From positions 1 to 36,604 of the forward strand of contig JAEEGT010000134.1 of assembly GCA_016280465.1 (NCBI GenBank): a stretch of 36,604 nt of DNA, given 5' to 3'. Every line of letters begins with the position of its first letter. The first letter of the stretch is position 1. Positions 24,907 to 34,112 of the stretch are shown here, piece by piece. The translations under genes and the position numbers were made by a program. The DNA is from Lachnospiraceae bacterium (GTDB lineage Bacteria > Bacillota > Clostridia > Lachnospirales > Lachnospiraceae). Below the pieces are notes generated by a model. That model had not been told where the DNA came from. It ran no database searches and saw only the letters and a list, made by a program, of their open reading frames with translations.

Positions 24907-26406
24907 ATGGAAAGATCCAAGATCATCTTTGGTAACGAGATATCAAAAAAAGATTATAAAAAAGCCTGCAGATCCAAGGCTAAATATGCCCGTAAATACG
25001 GCGATGATTCCGCAGCGGATTATCCCGTAAAGTTAAGTAAGAACCCCTATATCGGGGACTCTCTCGGAGTAGTTAACGTACTGGTGGGGGACCTTTCAAA
25101 GAACGCTCATTACGACAGTTCCGTGGATTCTTCCACCCTTGACTGGGACAGGGAGAATGGGATCATTGTGGGTAATATCAGGATGGGCTTCGGACACTAC
25201 CGTATTTCTATGGCCATAGCTTCGGCTGCCCGTTCCATGGGACTTATCCCTTATTGGATGGATCTTAATTCATACGGAGAGACCACCTGCACCAAGGTCA
25301 TAGGCGGTCAGAACGACCTGTACTCCTTGGGATCAAGACTTTCCAAGAACCCCATATTCAACAAGCTTGTCTGGGAACCCATGAACTACGAAGGCTTCAG
25401 GGCCCTTTCCTACAATGCTTCGGATCAGAAGAATGCGGAACTTATGGCTCCCGTATTTAAGAACGTGCCCAAGGACATCCCCCTTGTGGGAACCCATGCC
25501 TGGCCCGCTCAGGCAGCCATTCACGCAGGGGTAAAATATGTTGTCAACGCGATCCCCGACAACTGGCCCATGGCCCTTCACTTAACGGAAGGAGCCGTAC
25601 ATACCATTCAGTGTAAGAACGCATACCAGGGCTACAGGATCTTAAACGGCATGAACAAGGATAAGGTGAACCTTCCCATGCCCGCAGACAGCCTGATTTA
25701 CACCGGACATTACATCGACCACGAGCTGGTTATAAACATCGACAGGGACTGCGATGCCAGGATCAGACGTAAAGAAAGCGGAAAGCCCATGAGGTTTCTT
25801 CTTACCATAGGCGGCGCCGGCGCTCAGAAAGAGATCTTTTCAGCTATCATAAAGCACCTGATCCCCTTCATCAAAGAAGGCAAAGCTGCTCTCTATGTGA
25901 ATGTGGGAGATTACAGAGGAGTCTGGGATGCCCTTAAGACAGAGATCCCGGAAATGGCCGCCCTTTCAACGGATCATATGGACAACTGGAAGGAAACCGA
26001 GGAGTTCGCCACAAAGGCTCTGGATGAAAATACCGATGTTACCGGGGTTCACGGTTTCTGGCACAAGAACATCTTCGAGGCGGTCTACTGCACCAATCTT
26101 TTGATGAGAAGCTGCGACGTAATGGTGACTAAACCCAGTGAACTTGCTTTTTACCCCATTCCAAAGCTCTTTATCAGAAGAGTGGGCAAGCATGAGATGT
26201 GGGGCGCCATCCACTCAGCGGAGATGGGCGACGGAACCCTTGAATGCAGGGACATCCCCCACACATTGCAGATGGTGGATCTCTTTATGAACAGCGAATA
26301 CGAACTTAAAGATATGTGCGAGAGCATAAAAGAGAACAATAAGATCGGTCTTTACAGCGGGGCCTACAAGGTCGTGGAAGCGGCAATGGCTCTTAAGAAA
26401 GGATAA
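24907..26406 (+). CDS. GT-B-fold (GT28/MGDG-synthase-like) protein of unknown function
   Basis: A 499-residue protein that I place in the GT-B fold by two marks: a glycine-rich N-half loop, GNIRMGFGHYRISMAIASA at 89-107, like the GHG loop of MGDG synthase and MurG relatives, and a C-half with LTIGGAGAQKE near 298 and VMVTKPSELAFYPIPKLFI near 405, which resembles the nucleotide-sugar binding TKPGG region. The variant KPSE replaces the usual KPGG. There is no signal peptide or membrane segment. It lies 27 bases after GH2 and 11 before GH36, so it belongs with sugar metabolism. Either a glycosyltransferase or a GT-B phosphorylase-like or epimerase-like enzyme is possible. Confidence 0.6.
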   Translation: MERSKIIFGNEISKKDYKKACRSKAKYARKYGDDSAADYPVKLSKNPYIGDSLGVVNVLVGDLSKNAHYDSSVDSSTLDWDRENGIIVGNIRMGFGHYRISMAIASAARSMGLIPYWMDLNSYGETTCTKVIGGQNDLYSLGSRLSKNPIFNKLVWEPMNYEGFRALSYNASDQKNAELMAPVFKNVPKDIPLVGTHAWPAQAAIHAGVKYVVNAIPDNWPMALHLTEGAVHTIQCKNAYQGYRILNGMNKDKVNLPMPADSLIYTGHYIDHELVINIDRDCDARIRRKESGKPMRFLLTIGGAGAQKEIFSAIIKHLIPFIKEGKAALYVNVGDYRGVWDALKTEIPEMAALSTDHMDNWKETEEFATKALDENTDVTGVHGFWHKNIFEAVYCTNLLMRSCDVMVTKPSELAFYPIPKLFIRRVGKHEMWGAIHSAEMGDGTLECRDIPHTLQMVDLFMNSEYELKDMCESIKENNKIGLYSGAYKVVEAAMALKKG

Positions 26407-26417
26407 GGGAGGTGCCT

Positions 26418-28766
26418 ATGATCTTTGTCAGGGACAATAATTTTATCCTGAACACCAAAAACACAAGCTATGCATTCGGCACCACCAAGGAAGGGATGCT
26501 TGAGCACCTTCACTACGGAAGCAGGGTGTCTGTGGACGATGAAACGGCTGCGGATGCGCTTCGTGCCATGCACGAAAAGATAAGCCACGGCAAGGGTACG
26601 GCGGTTACCTATGAGCCAGGCTCCGTTACCGCAACGGAGGATATGCTCTTAGAGGTATCATCCCTTGGAAAGGGTGATTACCGCGAGCCCTTTGCCATCA
26701 TAGAATATGCGGACGGCAGCAGAACTACCGACTTTATCTTTGACTCTTACGAAGTGTATGAAGGTCCGGTCAGTGCAAAGACTCTTCCCACTGCCGTTAG
26801 TGACGGTGAGGAAAAGAGCGGGTGCCTGAGAGTCACTCTCAAAGACAGGCATAAACCGGTGTACCTTGACATGTACTATACGGTCTTTGAAAACTGTGAC
26901 GTCATCGGGCGCCGTAGCACCGTAAGGAATGAGGGCGAGGAACCCGTTAAGCTCCTTAAGCTCATGAGTACCCAGGTGGATATTGACGACTGCGGGCTTA
27001 CCTTTACCACCTTCGGCGGCAACTGGGCAAGAGAGATGCACAGACATGATACGGTGGTGACCCACGGGACGTTGGTAAACAACACCTTTGCGGGAGTATC
27101 CTCCAACAGGAACAATCCCTTTGTTATGTTAACCTATCCCGACACCTGTGAAAGCTCCGGCGAAGGGTACGGTTTCAATCTTATCTATTCCGGAAATCAC
27201 TACGAAAGTGCGGGAGTGGGAAGCTTCTACAAGACAAGATTCCTATCCGGTATCGATCCCACTTACTTTTCCGTGATCTTGAATAAAGGGGAGAACTTCG
27301 AGGCACCGGAGGCCGTAATGACCTTCTCCGCCAAGGGTTATCGCGGCATATCCCTTAACATGCAGCACTTTGTCCGCAGGCATATAGTCCGCGGTGAGTA
27401 TAAGTACAAGCACCGTCCCATCCTTCTTAATTCCTGGGAGGCGGCTTACTTTAACATCAACGAGTCAAGACTCCTTTCCCTGGCAAGAAAGGCTGCGGAA
27501 GCGGGAATCGAGCTCTTTGTAATGGATGACGGCTGGTTCGGAGAGAGAAACGATGATACCTGCTCTCTCGGAGACTGGTATGTAAACAAAAAGAAACTTC
27601 CCGGCGGTATCGAAGGCCTGGCTGCCAAGATACACGAACTGGGCCTTGATTTCGGTATCTGGGTTGAGCCGGAGATGATCTGTGAAAACAGTGATCTTTT
27701 CAGAGCCCATCCCGAGTACGCCATGAAGATCCCCGGGCGGGATCATTCGGACTGCCGCAATCAGATGGTGCTGGATCTTACAAATCCCGAAGTGGTGGAG
27801 TATGTAAAGAACGCCATGCGAAGCGTGTTCTCCTGCAAGGGCGTTAACTACGTCAAGTGGGATATGAACAGACTCCTGTCCGATGTGTTCTCAGGGGTTC
27901 TTTCTCCCGAAAGACAGGGAGAGACGGCCCACAGATATGTTCTGGGACTTTACAACATATTAAAGACTCTTACGGAGGAGTTCCCGCACATTCTTTTTGA
28001 AGGCTGTGCTTCGGGAGGAGACAGGTTCGACCTGGGTATCCTTTGTTACATGCCTCAGATCTGGGGAAGTGACGATACCGATGCCATGGAGCGCACAAAG
28101 ATCCAGACAGGCTACAGCTACGGCTACCCCATGTCCACTGTAACAGCACATGTTTCCGCCTGCCCCAATCACCAGACTTTAAGAAACACACCCCTTGATA
28201 CCAGGTTTAACGTGGCGGCCTTCGGGGTATTCGGTTACGAGATCAATCTCTGTGAGTGTACCTCCGAGGATTTCAAAGCGATAAAGCAGCAGGTTGCCAC
28301 CTACAAGGAATGGAGAGACGTGTTCTTTTTCGGAGATTTCTACAGAGTGGGAGAGAAACAGTGGATGGCTGTTTCGCCCGATAAGAAACGAGCGGTGGCC
28401 ATGGTCTGGAACGAAATGTGCAACCCCAACGATTTCTACGGAAAGCTTCGCACCGTGGGACTTGAGGATTCCTTTGATTACCACGTGTTCAACATCCAGT
28501 TAAAGCACAACATCAAGGAGTTCGGAGATCTGGTGAACCAGGTTGCTCCTTTTCACATCCGGAAGGATTCCTTCCTTCACAACACCATCGCCAGGTTCTA
28601 CAAGATGGACGGCGAGGTGGAAGACTATGTGGTTAGCGGATCACTCTTAAACAACGCGGGAATCAAGCTGACCCAGGCCTTCGGCGGCACCGGCTATAAC
28701 GGTGAAACAAGACTGTTCCAGGATTTTGCTTCGAGACTTTACTTTATCGAGGCTGTGGATAAATAA
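26418..28766 (+). CDS. Alpha-galactosidase, GH36
   Basis: A 782-residue cytoplasmic enzyme that releases terminal alpha-galactose from melibiose, raffinose and related sugars. Family landmarks are NSWEAAYFNINE, LFVMDDGWFGERNDD, LDFGIWVEPEMI, the nucleophile Asp at 482 in VKWDMNR, and the acid/base region FEGCASGGDRFDLG / WGSDDTDAMER near 535-560. The third residue of the usual GGG is Asp here. The N-terminal beta-supersandwich and C-terminal beta domain are complete. The start at ATG 26418 has GGGAGG five bases upstream; a GTG at 26412 is too close to it. Neighbours are a GT-B protein and a GPH symporter that could import the substrate. Confidence 0.95.
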   Translation: MIFVRDNNFILNTKNTSYAFGTTKEGMLEHLHYGSRVSVDDETAADALRAMHEKISHGKGTAVTYEPGSVTATEDMLLEVSSLGKGDYREPFAIIEYADGSRTTDFIFDSYEVYEGPVSAKTLPTAVSDGEEKSGCLRVTLKDRHKPVYLDMYYTVFENCDVIGRRSTVRNEGEEPVKLLKLMSTQVDIDDCGLTFTTFGGNWAREMHRHDTVVTHGTLVNNTFAGVSSNRNNPFVMLTYPDTCESSGEGYGFNLIYSGNHYESAGVGSFYKTRFLSGIDPTYFSVILNKGENFEAPEAVMTFSAKGYRGISLNMQHFVRRHIVRGEYKYKHRPILLNSWEAAYFNINESRLLSLARKAAEAGIELFVMDDGWFGERNDDTCSLGDWYVNKKKLPGGIEGLAAKIHELGLDFGIWVEPEMICENSDLFRAHPEYAMKIPGRDHSDCRNQMVLDLTNPEVVEYVKNAMRSVFSCKGVNYVKWDMNRLLSDVFSGVLSPERQGETAHRYVLGLYNILKTLTEEFPHILFEGCASGGDRFDLGILCYMPQIWGSDDTDAMERTKIQTGYSYGYPMSTVTAHVSACPNHQTLRNTPLDTRFNVAAFGVFGYEINLCECTSEDFKAIKQQVATYKEWRDVFFFGDFYRVGEKQWMAVSPDKKRAVAMVWNEMCNPNDFYGKLRTVGLEDSFDYHVFNIQLKHNIKEFGDLVNQVAPFHIRKDSFLHNTIARFYKMDGEVEDYVVSGSLLNNAGIKLTQAFGGTGYNGETRLFQDFASRLYFIEAVDK

Positions 28767-28798
28767 CGTAAAACATTTTACTTTCAGGAGGTTACCCC

Positions 28799-30259
28799 AT
28801 GAATCAGGAAAAGAAAAACATGATTTTCTATCCTCTCGGCACGGTGGGTCGTGACATGATCTATTCACTGTTTACGAACTACATCATGCTCTTTATCCTT
28901 TACACCAGAAATCTTACTTCCGCGCAGCTTGGCGCGGTTACCGCCATTATGGTTGCGGCCAGAGTGTTCGATGCGTTGAACGATCCCATCATGGGTAACA
29001 TCATTGAACGTACCAGGAGCAAATGGGGCAAATTCAAGCCCTGGCTCCTTATCGGTGTTCTTTCCACCTGCGTGGTTGTTTATCTTGCATTTAACACCGA
29101 TCTCACGGGATGGAGCTTCATCATTTTCTTTGGCGTGATCTATTTCATGTATTCCATTACCTACACCATGCACGATATCTCCTACTGGGGCATGGTTCCC
29201 GCTCTTTCAAGAGACGGCGACAAGCGTAATGCCTTCACCGCAAGAGCAACTCTCTTTGCAGGTATCGGCGGAACCCTTGCTTCCGTTCTTATCCCTGTGT
29301 TCACCGCAGGTGAGCATGCCATCGGAGGCACCACAAGAGTTGCTTACGGACGTATTGCACTTATCATCTGCATCATCACTCCTTTGTTCATTCTTTTCCC
29401 TCTCATCGGTGTAAAAGAAAACAGGGACGACATGCAGACCGAGGCTCCCAAGGTAAGCTTCAAGAAGATCGTAAAGACCATCGGAGGCAACGATCAGCTC
29501 CTTTGGATCTGCCTTATCTTCCTGCTTCAGCAGATCGGTAACGGAATAGTTCTGGGCGGTGTTGGTGCCAACTATATCTACTTTGAGTTTGGCTACGAAG
29601 GCGGCCTTTACGGAACCTTCCAGACCATCGGACTTATGGCTACCGCCTTCCTGATGATATTTTATCCCATGCTTTCCAAGAAGTTCCACAGAAGAAAGCT
29701 GGTATTTTCCATGGCTGTCATCGCAACAGCAGGTTATGCGGTCCAGATCCTTGCAGGTATCCTGATGCCTGCCGTTACCCTTAAGTTCTGGATCCTTACC
29801 GCAGGCTTTATGGCTGCAAACCTTGGTCAGTACGGTCTCTACCTCATCATGATGATCTCCATCATCAATACCGTAGAGTACAATGAGTTAAAGCACGGAA
29901 CCCGTGACGAAGCCATCATTACCTCAATGAGACCCTTCCTTACCAAGATGGCAAGTTCTTTTACCGTTATCATCACCACGGTTTCTTATATCATCTGCCG
30001 TGTGACCAATTACACCAACGCCATCTCCGATTTCGAGAGAAAGGCCGAGACCGGCGAGATCGATGCGGCTACAAAGACTGCAGAGATCGCCAAGGTGGTA
30101 GGGTCCGTGGCAGAAGGACAGAAGATCGGTCTTTTGATGGCAATGACATTGGTTCCTTGCATCTTCATGCTTCTTTCCGCAATCCTTTACAGACGCTTCT
30201 ACAAGCTGGATGAGGAAAGATACGATGAGATCTGTGCAGAGATCAAAGCACGCGGTTAA
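28799..30259 (+). CDS. GPH-family sugar:cation symporter (MFS)
   Basis: A 486-residue membrane protein with about 12 transmembrane helices. The glycoside-pentoside-hexuronide family motif is present: DALNDPIMGNIIERTRSKWG followed by KFKPWLLIG, and the central YTMHDISYWGMVPALSRD and NEFKHGTRDEA-type segment (written here as NELKHGTRDEA). MelB-like members import galactosides or other glycosides with a cation. It is preceded by GH36 and followed 11 bases after its stop by hypB. AGGAGG lies upstream of the ATG. Expected substrate: alpha- or beta-galactosides used by the two intracellular glycosidases. Confidence 0.93.
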   Translation: MNQEKKNMIFYPLGTVGRDMIYSLFTNYIMLFILYTRNLTSAQLGAVTAIMVAARVFDALNDPIMGNIIERTRSKWGKFKPWLLIGVLSTCVVVYLAFNTDLTGWSFIIFFGVIYFMYSITYTMHDISYWGMVPALSRDGDKRNAFTARATLFAGIGGTLASVLIPVFTAGEHAIGGTTRVAYGRIALIICIITPLFILFPLIGVKENRDDMQTEAPKVSFKKIVKTIGGNDQLLWICLIFLLQQIGNGIVLGGVGANYIYFEFGYEGGLYGTFQTIGLMATAFLMIFYPMLSKKFHRRKLVFSMAVIATAGYAVQILAGILMPAVTLKFWILTAGFMAANLGQYGLYLIMMISIINTVEYNELKHGTRDEAIITSMRPFLTKMASSFTVIITTVSYIICRVTNYTNAISDFERKAETGEIDAATKTAEIAKVVGSVAEGQKIGLLMAMTLVPCIFMLLSAILYRRFYKLDEERYDEICAEIKARG

Positions 30260-30270
30260 TCGGAGGATAT

Positions 30271-30939
30271 ATGGACGCTGTTAAAGTAATAGAGATAAAG
30301 AAAAGCGTATATGAAAGCAACGACCGTGAAGCTGACAAACTGAGGGCAGAACTTAAGGCTAAAGGTATCTTTCTTTTGAACCTTATGTCATCCCCGGGAA
30401 GCGGCAAAACAACCACTTTAAAATCGGTCATAAATAAGTTAAAATCAGAGTATAGGATAGGCGTTATGGAAGCGGATATCGATTCCGACGTGGATGCCCT
30501 TACAATAGCCAGAGAGACCGGCGTAAAGTCCATTCAGCTTCACACCGGAGGTATGTGCCATCTGGATGCCGGTATGACCAGACAGGGCCTTGACGAACTC
30601 ATCGATTCGGACATCGACTTTGCCATCCTTGAGAATGTGGGCAATCTTGTATGCCCCGCGGAATTTGATACGGGAGCCACCAAGAATGCCATGATCCTGT
30701 CCGTTCCTGAAGGACATGACAAGCCCTTAAAATACCCGCTCATGTTTTCCATATGCGACCTGGTGCTCATCAACAAGATCGATGTAATGCCTTATTTCGA
30801 TTTTGACATGGAAGCCTGCAAGAAGAACATATTAATGCGCAATCCCAAAGCAACAATCATTCCCATCTGTGCAAAGACAGGAGAGGGTATCGATGAGTTT
30901 GCAAATTGGTTGCGTGAAGAAATCTCAAAGAACAGATAA
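30271..30939 (+). CDS. hypB: Hydrogenase/urease nickel incorporation GTPase HypB
   Basis: A 222-residue SIMIBI-class GTPase that donates nickel to hydrogenase (and sometimes urease) precursors with HypA. Walker A SPGSGKTT is at 41-48, EADIDSDVDAL follows, the metal site shared between dimer subunits is preserved (C96-H97 in GGMCHLDAG, C128 in NLVCPAEFD), and NKID supplies guanine specificity. It lacks the N-terminal CxxCGC and histidine-rich stretches found in some HypB proteins. The gene lies 11 bases after the symporter gene and 9 before the 932-residue flavoprotein. hypA follows that protein. No hydrogenase subunit or other hyp gene lies in this window. Confidence 0.95.
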   Translation: MDAVKVIEIKKSVYESNDREADKLRAELKAKGIFLLNLMSSPGSGKTTTLKSVINKLKSEYRIGVMEADIDSDVDALTIARETGVKSIQLHTGGMCHLDAGMTRQGLDELIDSDIDFAILENVGNLVCPAEFDTGATKNAMILSVPEGHDKPLKYPLMFSICDLVLINKIDVMPYFDFDMEACKKNILMRNPKATIIPICAKTGEGIDEFANWLREEISKNR

Positions 30940-30948
30940 GGAGGCAAA

Positions 30949-33747
30949 ATGGCAGGAACAGATCCCAATTATCCGTTAAGACCCGACAATGCAGACGTTT
31001 CGGGCCCCATGAAGGAGAACATTGCCAAGCTTGGCAAGCTCATTACAGACCGTATTCCCATTAAGCTGGGACTTGCCAAAGTAACCAAGGACGACCCGGA
31101 ATACTGGGCTGTTAAGATCCTTTGCTACGACGATGACAATATCGCTAAATTTGTGATAGATAACTTCAAAGCTATCCGTAAACCCAAAACCTTTGCGGAT
31201 CTTAAGAAAAGCTCCGGCATGTCCGATGAGGAATTGACCGCCATGCTTGACAAGATCTCTTATACTGGTCTTGTGGAATATAACTGGGAGAATGAAAAGC
31301 ACGAGAAACAGTGGGTGCTTCCCATGTTCGTGCCCGGATCCGGAGAGTTTTCCAACATGAACTTAAAGCTCATCGACGAGCATCCGGAACTCGGTATGTT
31401 CTTTGAGCATATGACCAGACTGCCCCTTGAGAAGGTTACCCCCATGGTTCCTCCCGGAGGAGCCGGCATCGGTATGCATGTCATTCCCGTACAGAAGGAA
31501 GTGGACATGTGCAACGAAGCTGTCTCCATCGAGAAGATCTCTCACTGGCTTGACAAGTATGAAGGCAAGTATGCTGCTTCTCCCTGCTCCTGCCGTCGCT
31601 CGCGCATGACCTACGACGAAGGCTGTGCCGATGATTTCCACGACTGGTGTATCGCCGTGGGTGATATGGCGGACTATGTTGTGGAGACCCAGAAGGGCGG
31701 AAGATACATCACCAGAGAAGAAGCTCTCGAGATCCTTAAAAAGGGCGAAGAGAACGGTTTCGTGCACCAGATAACCAACATCGACGGAGAGGACAAGATC
31801 TTCGCCATCTGTAACTGTAACGTCAACGTTTGCTACGCACTCAGGACTTCACAGCTTTTCAATACACCAAACATGTCTGCTTCGGCTTACAGAGCCCATG
31901 TGCAGAAAGAAAAATGCGTTGCCTGCGGCCGCTGCGTAGAGGTCTGCCCCGCCGGTGCTCTTTCTCTCGGTCAGAAACTCTGCAAGGCTGACGGAACTCA
32001 GGTTAAGTATCCCAAGCACCTTCTTCCTTCGGATAAACCCTGGAGCAAGGATGACTGGGACTGGGACTACAGAGACAATAACCGTAAGGAGACCCATGAG
32101 TCCGGCACCGCACCCTGTAAGACAGCCTGCCCCGCACATATCGCAATCCAGGGCTATTTAAAGCTTGCTTCCCAGGGTAAATACACCGAGGCTCTGGCTC
32201 TTATCAAAAAGAACAATCCTCTTCCCGCAGTCTGCGGACACATCTGTAACAGACGTTGTGAGGATGCCTGCACCAGAGGCACCATAGACGAAGCCATCGC
32301 CATCGACGAGGTCAAGAAATTCATAGCCATGAAGGATATGGATGCAGAGACCCGTTATATTCCCAAGAAAGTCATTCCCAAGGTTCAGGGAGAATTCGAG
32401 GAGAAGATCGCCATCATCGGCGCGGGCCCCGCAGGTCTTTCCTGTGCTTATTACCTGGCTGAGCGAGGCTATCGCCCCACCATATTCGAGAAGAAAGCCC
32501 GTCCCGGCGGTATGCTCACTTACGGTATCCCTTCTTACAAGCTTGAGAAGAATGTTATCGACGCCGAGATCGAGATCATGAAGATCATGGGCGTTGAGAT
32601 CAAGTGCGGTATCGAAGTGGGTAAGGACATCACCCTCGACGATCTCCGTAAGGAAGGCTACAAGGCTTTCTATATTGCCATCGGATGTCAGGGCGGCCGT
32701 AAGGTGGGTGTTCCCGGCGAAGAGGGCAAGGATGTTGTTACGGCGGTTGATTTCCTTCGTGAAGTCAATGCCAACGAAAAATATGATATCAAGGGCGATG
32801 TGGTTGTCATCGGCGGCGGTAACGTAGCCATTGACTGTTCCCGTGACGCCGTAAGAGTGGGAGCTCCCAATGTTACCCAGGTTTCCCTTGAAACCAGGGA
32901 TATCATGCCCGCAGCGGTCTATGAGATCGAAGAGGCTGAAGAAGACGGAGTTAAGTTCTTCGGCGGCTGGGGACCCAAGGAAATTCACCGCGATGAGAAC
33001 GGCGTTCTCAAGGCCATCACCTTTAAGAAATGTACAAGTGTCAAGGATGCGGACGGAAGATTCAATCCTCAGTACGACGAATCCGATACCATGACCATCG
33101 ACTGTGCCCACGTTGTTCTTGCGGTAGGTCAGTCCATTGTATGGGGAGACCTTCTTAAGGGCTCCAAGGTTGAACTTGGCCGCGGTAACGGCGCCATTGC
33201 AGATCCCAAGACCTATCAGACGGCAGAGCCCGACATCTTTGTGGGCGGTGACGTTTACACAGGTCCCAAGTTTGTTATCGATGCCATTGCGGCAGGTAAG
33301 GAAGCCGCAACCTCCATCCACAGATTTGTACAGCCCCATGCTTCCCTCACCATCGGAAGAAATCAGAACTATTACGTGGAACTCAACAAGGATGACATCC
33401 TGGTTGAAAGCTACGACAATTCCTCCCGCCAGATCCCGGGATACAAGGAAGGAGCCGACAAGAGATCCTTCAGAGACAACAAACTTGTATTTACCGAGGA
33501 ACAGGTTAAGAAGGAAACCGCAAGGTGTCTCGGATGCGGTGCTACGGTTGTGGACCAAAACAAGTGCGTAGGCTGCGGACTTTGCACCACCAGATGCGAA
33601 TTCGATGCCATCCACTTGGAGCGTGATGTACCCGAAGCATCCACCATGCGAAAGAGCGAAGACAAATTAAAGTACATCCTTCCCAACGGTTTGAAGCAGG
33701 CCATCAAGGTCAGAATCAAACCTAAAAAGAACGAAACGTGGGAATAA
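30949..33747 (+). CDS. Composite Fe-S/FAD NAD(P)-dependent oxidoreductase (GltD-like core)
   Basis: A 932-residue multidomain redox enzyme. Residues 1-300 carry an unusual Cys-rich unit (C213, C215, C226, C234, then C288, C290, C295). A ferredoxin-type motif C323xxC326xxC329xxxC333 follows. Residues 385-460 are the GltD-type N-terminal Fe-S region (C390, C394, C429, C433, C437, C441). The FAD-binding GAGPAG is at 491-496, a second dinucleotide motif GGGNVA at 622-627, and VGGDVYTGPKFVIDAIAAGK completes the glutamate-synthase small-subunit core. The tail holds CLGCG (860-864) and C873xxC876xxC879xxxC883. It probably passes electrons between NAD(P)H and an unknown partner. It lies between hypB and hypA, implying shared function. 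Confidence 0.85.
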   Translation: MAGTDPNYPLRPDNADVSGPMKENIAKLGKLITDRIPIKLGLAKVTKDDPEYWAVKILCYDDDNIAKFVIDNFKAIRKPKTFADLKKSSGMSDEELTAMLDKISYTGLVEYNWENEKHEKQWVLPMFVPGSGEFSNMNLKLIDEHPELGMFFEHMTRLPLEKVTPMVPPGGAGIGMHVIPVQKEVDMCNEAVSIEKISHWLDKYEGKYAASPCSCRRSRMTYDEGCADDFHDWCIAVGDMADYVVETQKGGRYITREEALEILKKGEENGFVHQITNIDGEDKIFAICNCNVNVCYALRTSQLFNTPNMSASAYRAHVQKEKCVACGRCVEVCPAGALSLGQKLCKADGTQVKYPKHLLPSDKPWSKDDWDWDYRDNNRKETHESGTAPCKTACPAHIAIQGYLKLASQGKYTEALALIKKNNPLPAVCGHICNRRCEDACTRGTIDEAIAIDEVKKFIAMKDMDAETRYIPKKVIPKVQGEFEEKIAIIGAGPAGLSCAYYLAERGYRPTIFEKKARPGGMLTYGIPSYKLEKNVIDAEIEIMKIMGVEIKCGIEVGKDITLDDLRKEGYKAFYIAIGCQGGRKVGVPGEEGKDVVTAVDFLREVNANEKYDIKGDVVVIGGGNVAIDCSRDAVRVGAPNVTQVSLETRDIMPAAVYEIEEAEEDGVKFFGGWGPKEIHRDENGVLKAITFKKCTSVKDADGRFNPQYDESDTMTIDCAHVVLAVGQSIVWGDLLKGSKVELGRGNGAIADPKTYQTAEPDIFVGGDVYTGPKFVIDAIAAGKEAATSIHRFVQPHASLTIGRNQNYYVELNKDDILVESYDNSSRQIPGYKEGADKRSFRDNKLVFTEEQVKKETARCLGCGATVVDQNKCVGCGLCTTRCEFDAIHLERDVPEASTMRKSEDKLKYILPNGLKQAIKVRIKPKKNETWE

Positions 33748-33750
33748 GCG

Positions 33751-34095
33751 ATGCACGAACTTGGAGTGGTTTTTCACATAATCGATGACGTTACGGAAGT
33801 TGGCCGTGAGAACGATCTTACGAACATACAATCCGTTACGCTTCAGCTCGGAACCGTTTCCGCGGTGGTTCCGGAACTTCTCACCGACTGCTGGAAGTGG
33901 GCGGTGAAGAAGACGGAACTTCTCAAGGAAGCCGAGCTGATCATAGAACCAATCGAAGCGGTCTCACATTGTGAGGATTGCCTGACGGATTTCGATACCG
34001 TGGCAAACGGAAAGATCTGTCCCAACTGCGGGAGCGGAAACACCTTTCTTTTGCGGGGCAACGAATTCATGATAAAAGAGATCGCCGGAAACTAA
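33751..34095 (+). CDS. hypA: Hydrogenase maturation nickel metallochaperone HypA
   Basis: A 114-residue protein with the strict HypA start MHE (nickel ligands H2 and backbone) and a zinc finger made of two pairs, CEDC (C74, C77) and CPNC (C90, C93). Length is normal. It hands nickel to apo-enzyme with HypB. The start lies three bases after the flavoprotein stop, so translation is coupled or shared. The usual hydrogenase large subunit, protease and HypCDEF are absent here, so the target enzyme is not in view. Confidence 0.95.
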   Translation: MHELGVVFHIIDDVTEVGRENDLTNIQSVTLQLGTVSAVVPELLTDCWKWAVKKTELLKEAELIIEPIEAVSHCEDCLTDFDTVANGKICPNCGSGNTFLLRGNEFMIKEIAGN

Positions 34096-34112
34096 AACAG
34101 GGAGGAAAAAAT

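Noticed and set aside
32158-33615. 485-codon open frame on the - strand
   Set aside because: It lies wholly inside the 932-residue flavoprotein, whose motifs are clear; the translation shows no family pattern and no ribosome binding site. It is a shadow of codon bias.
33978-34112. 45-residue extension of the membrane protein into hypA
   Set aside because: It would overlap most of the HypA zinc-finger coding region; ATG 34113 has GGAGG seven bases upstream.
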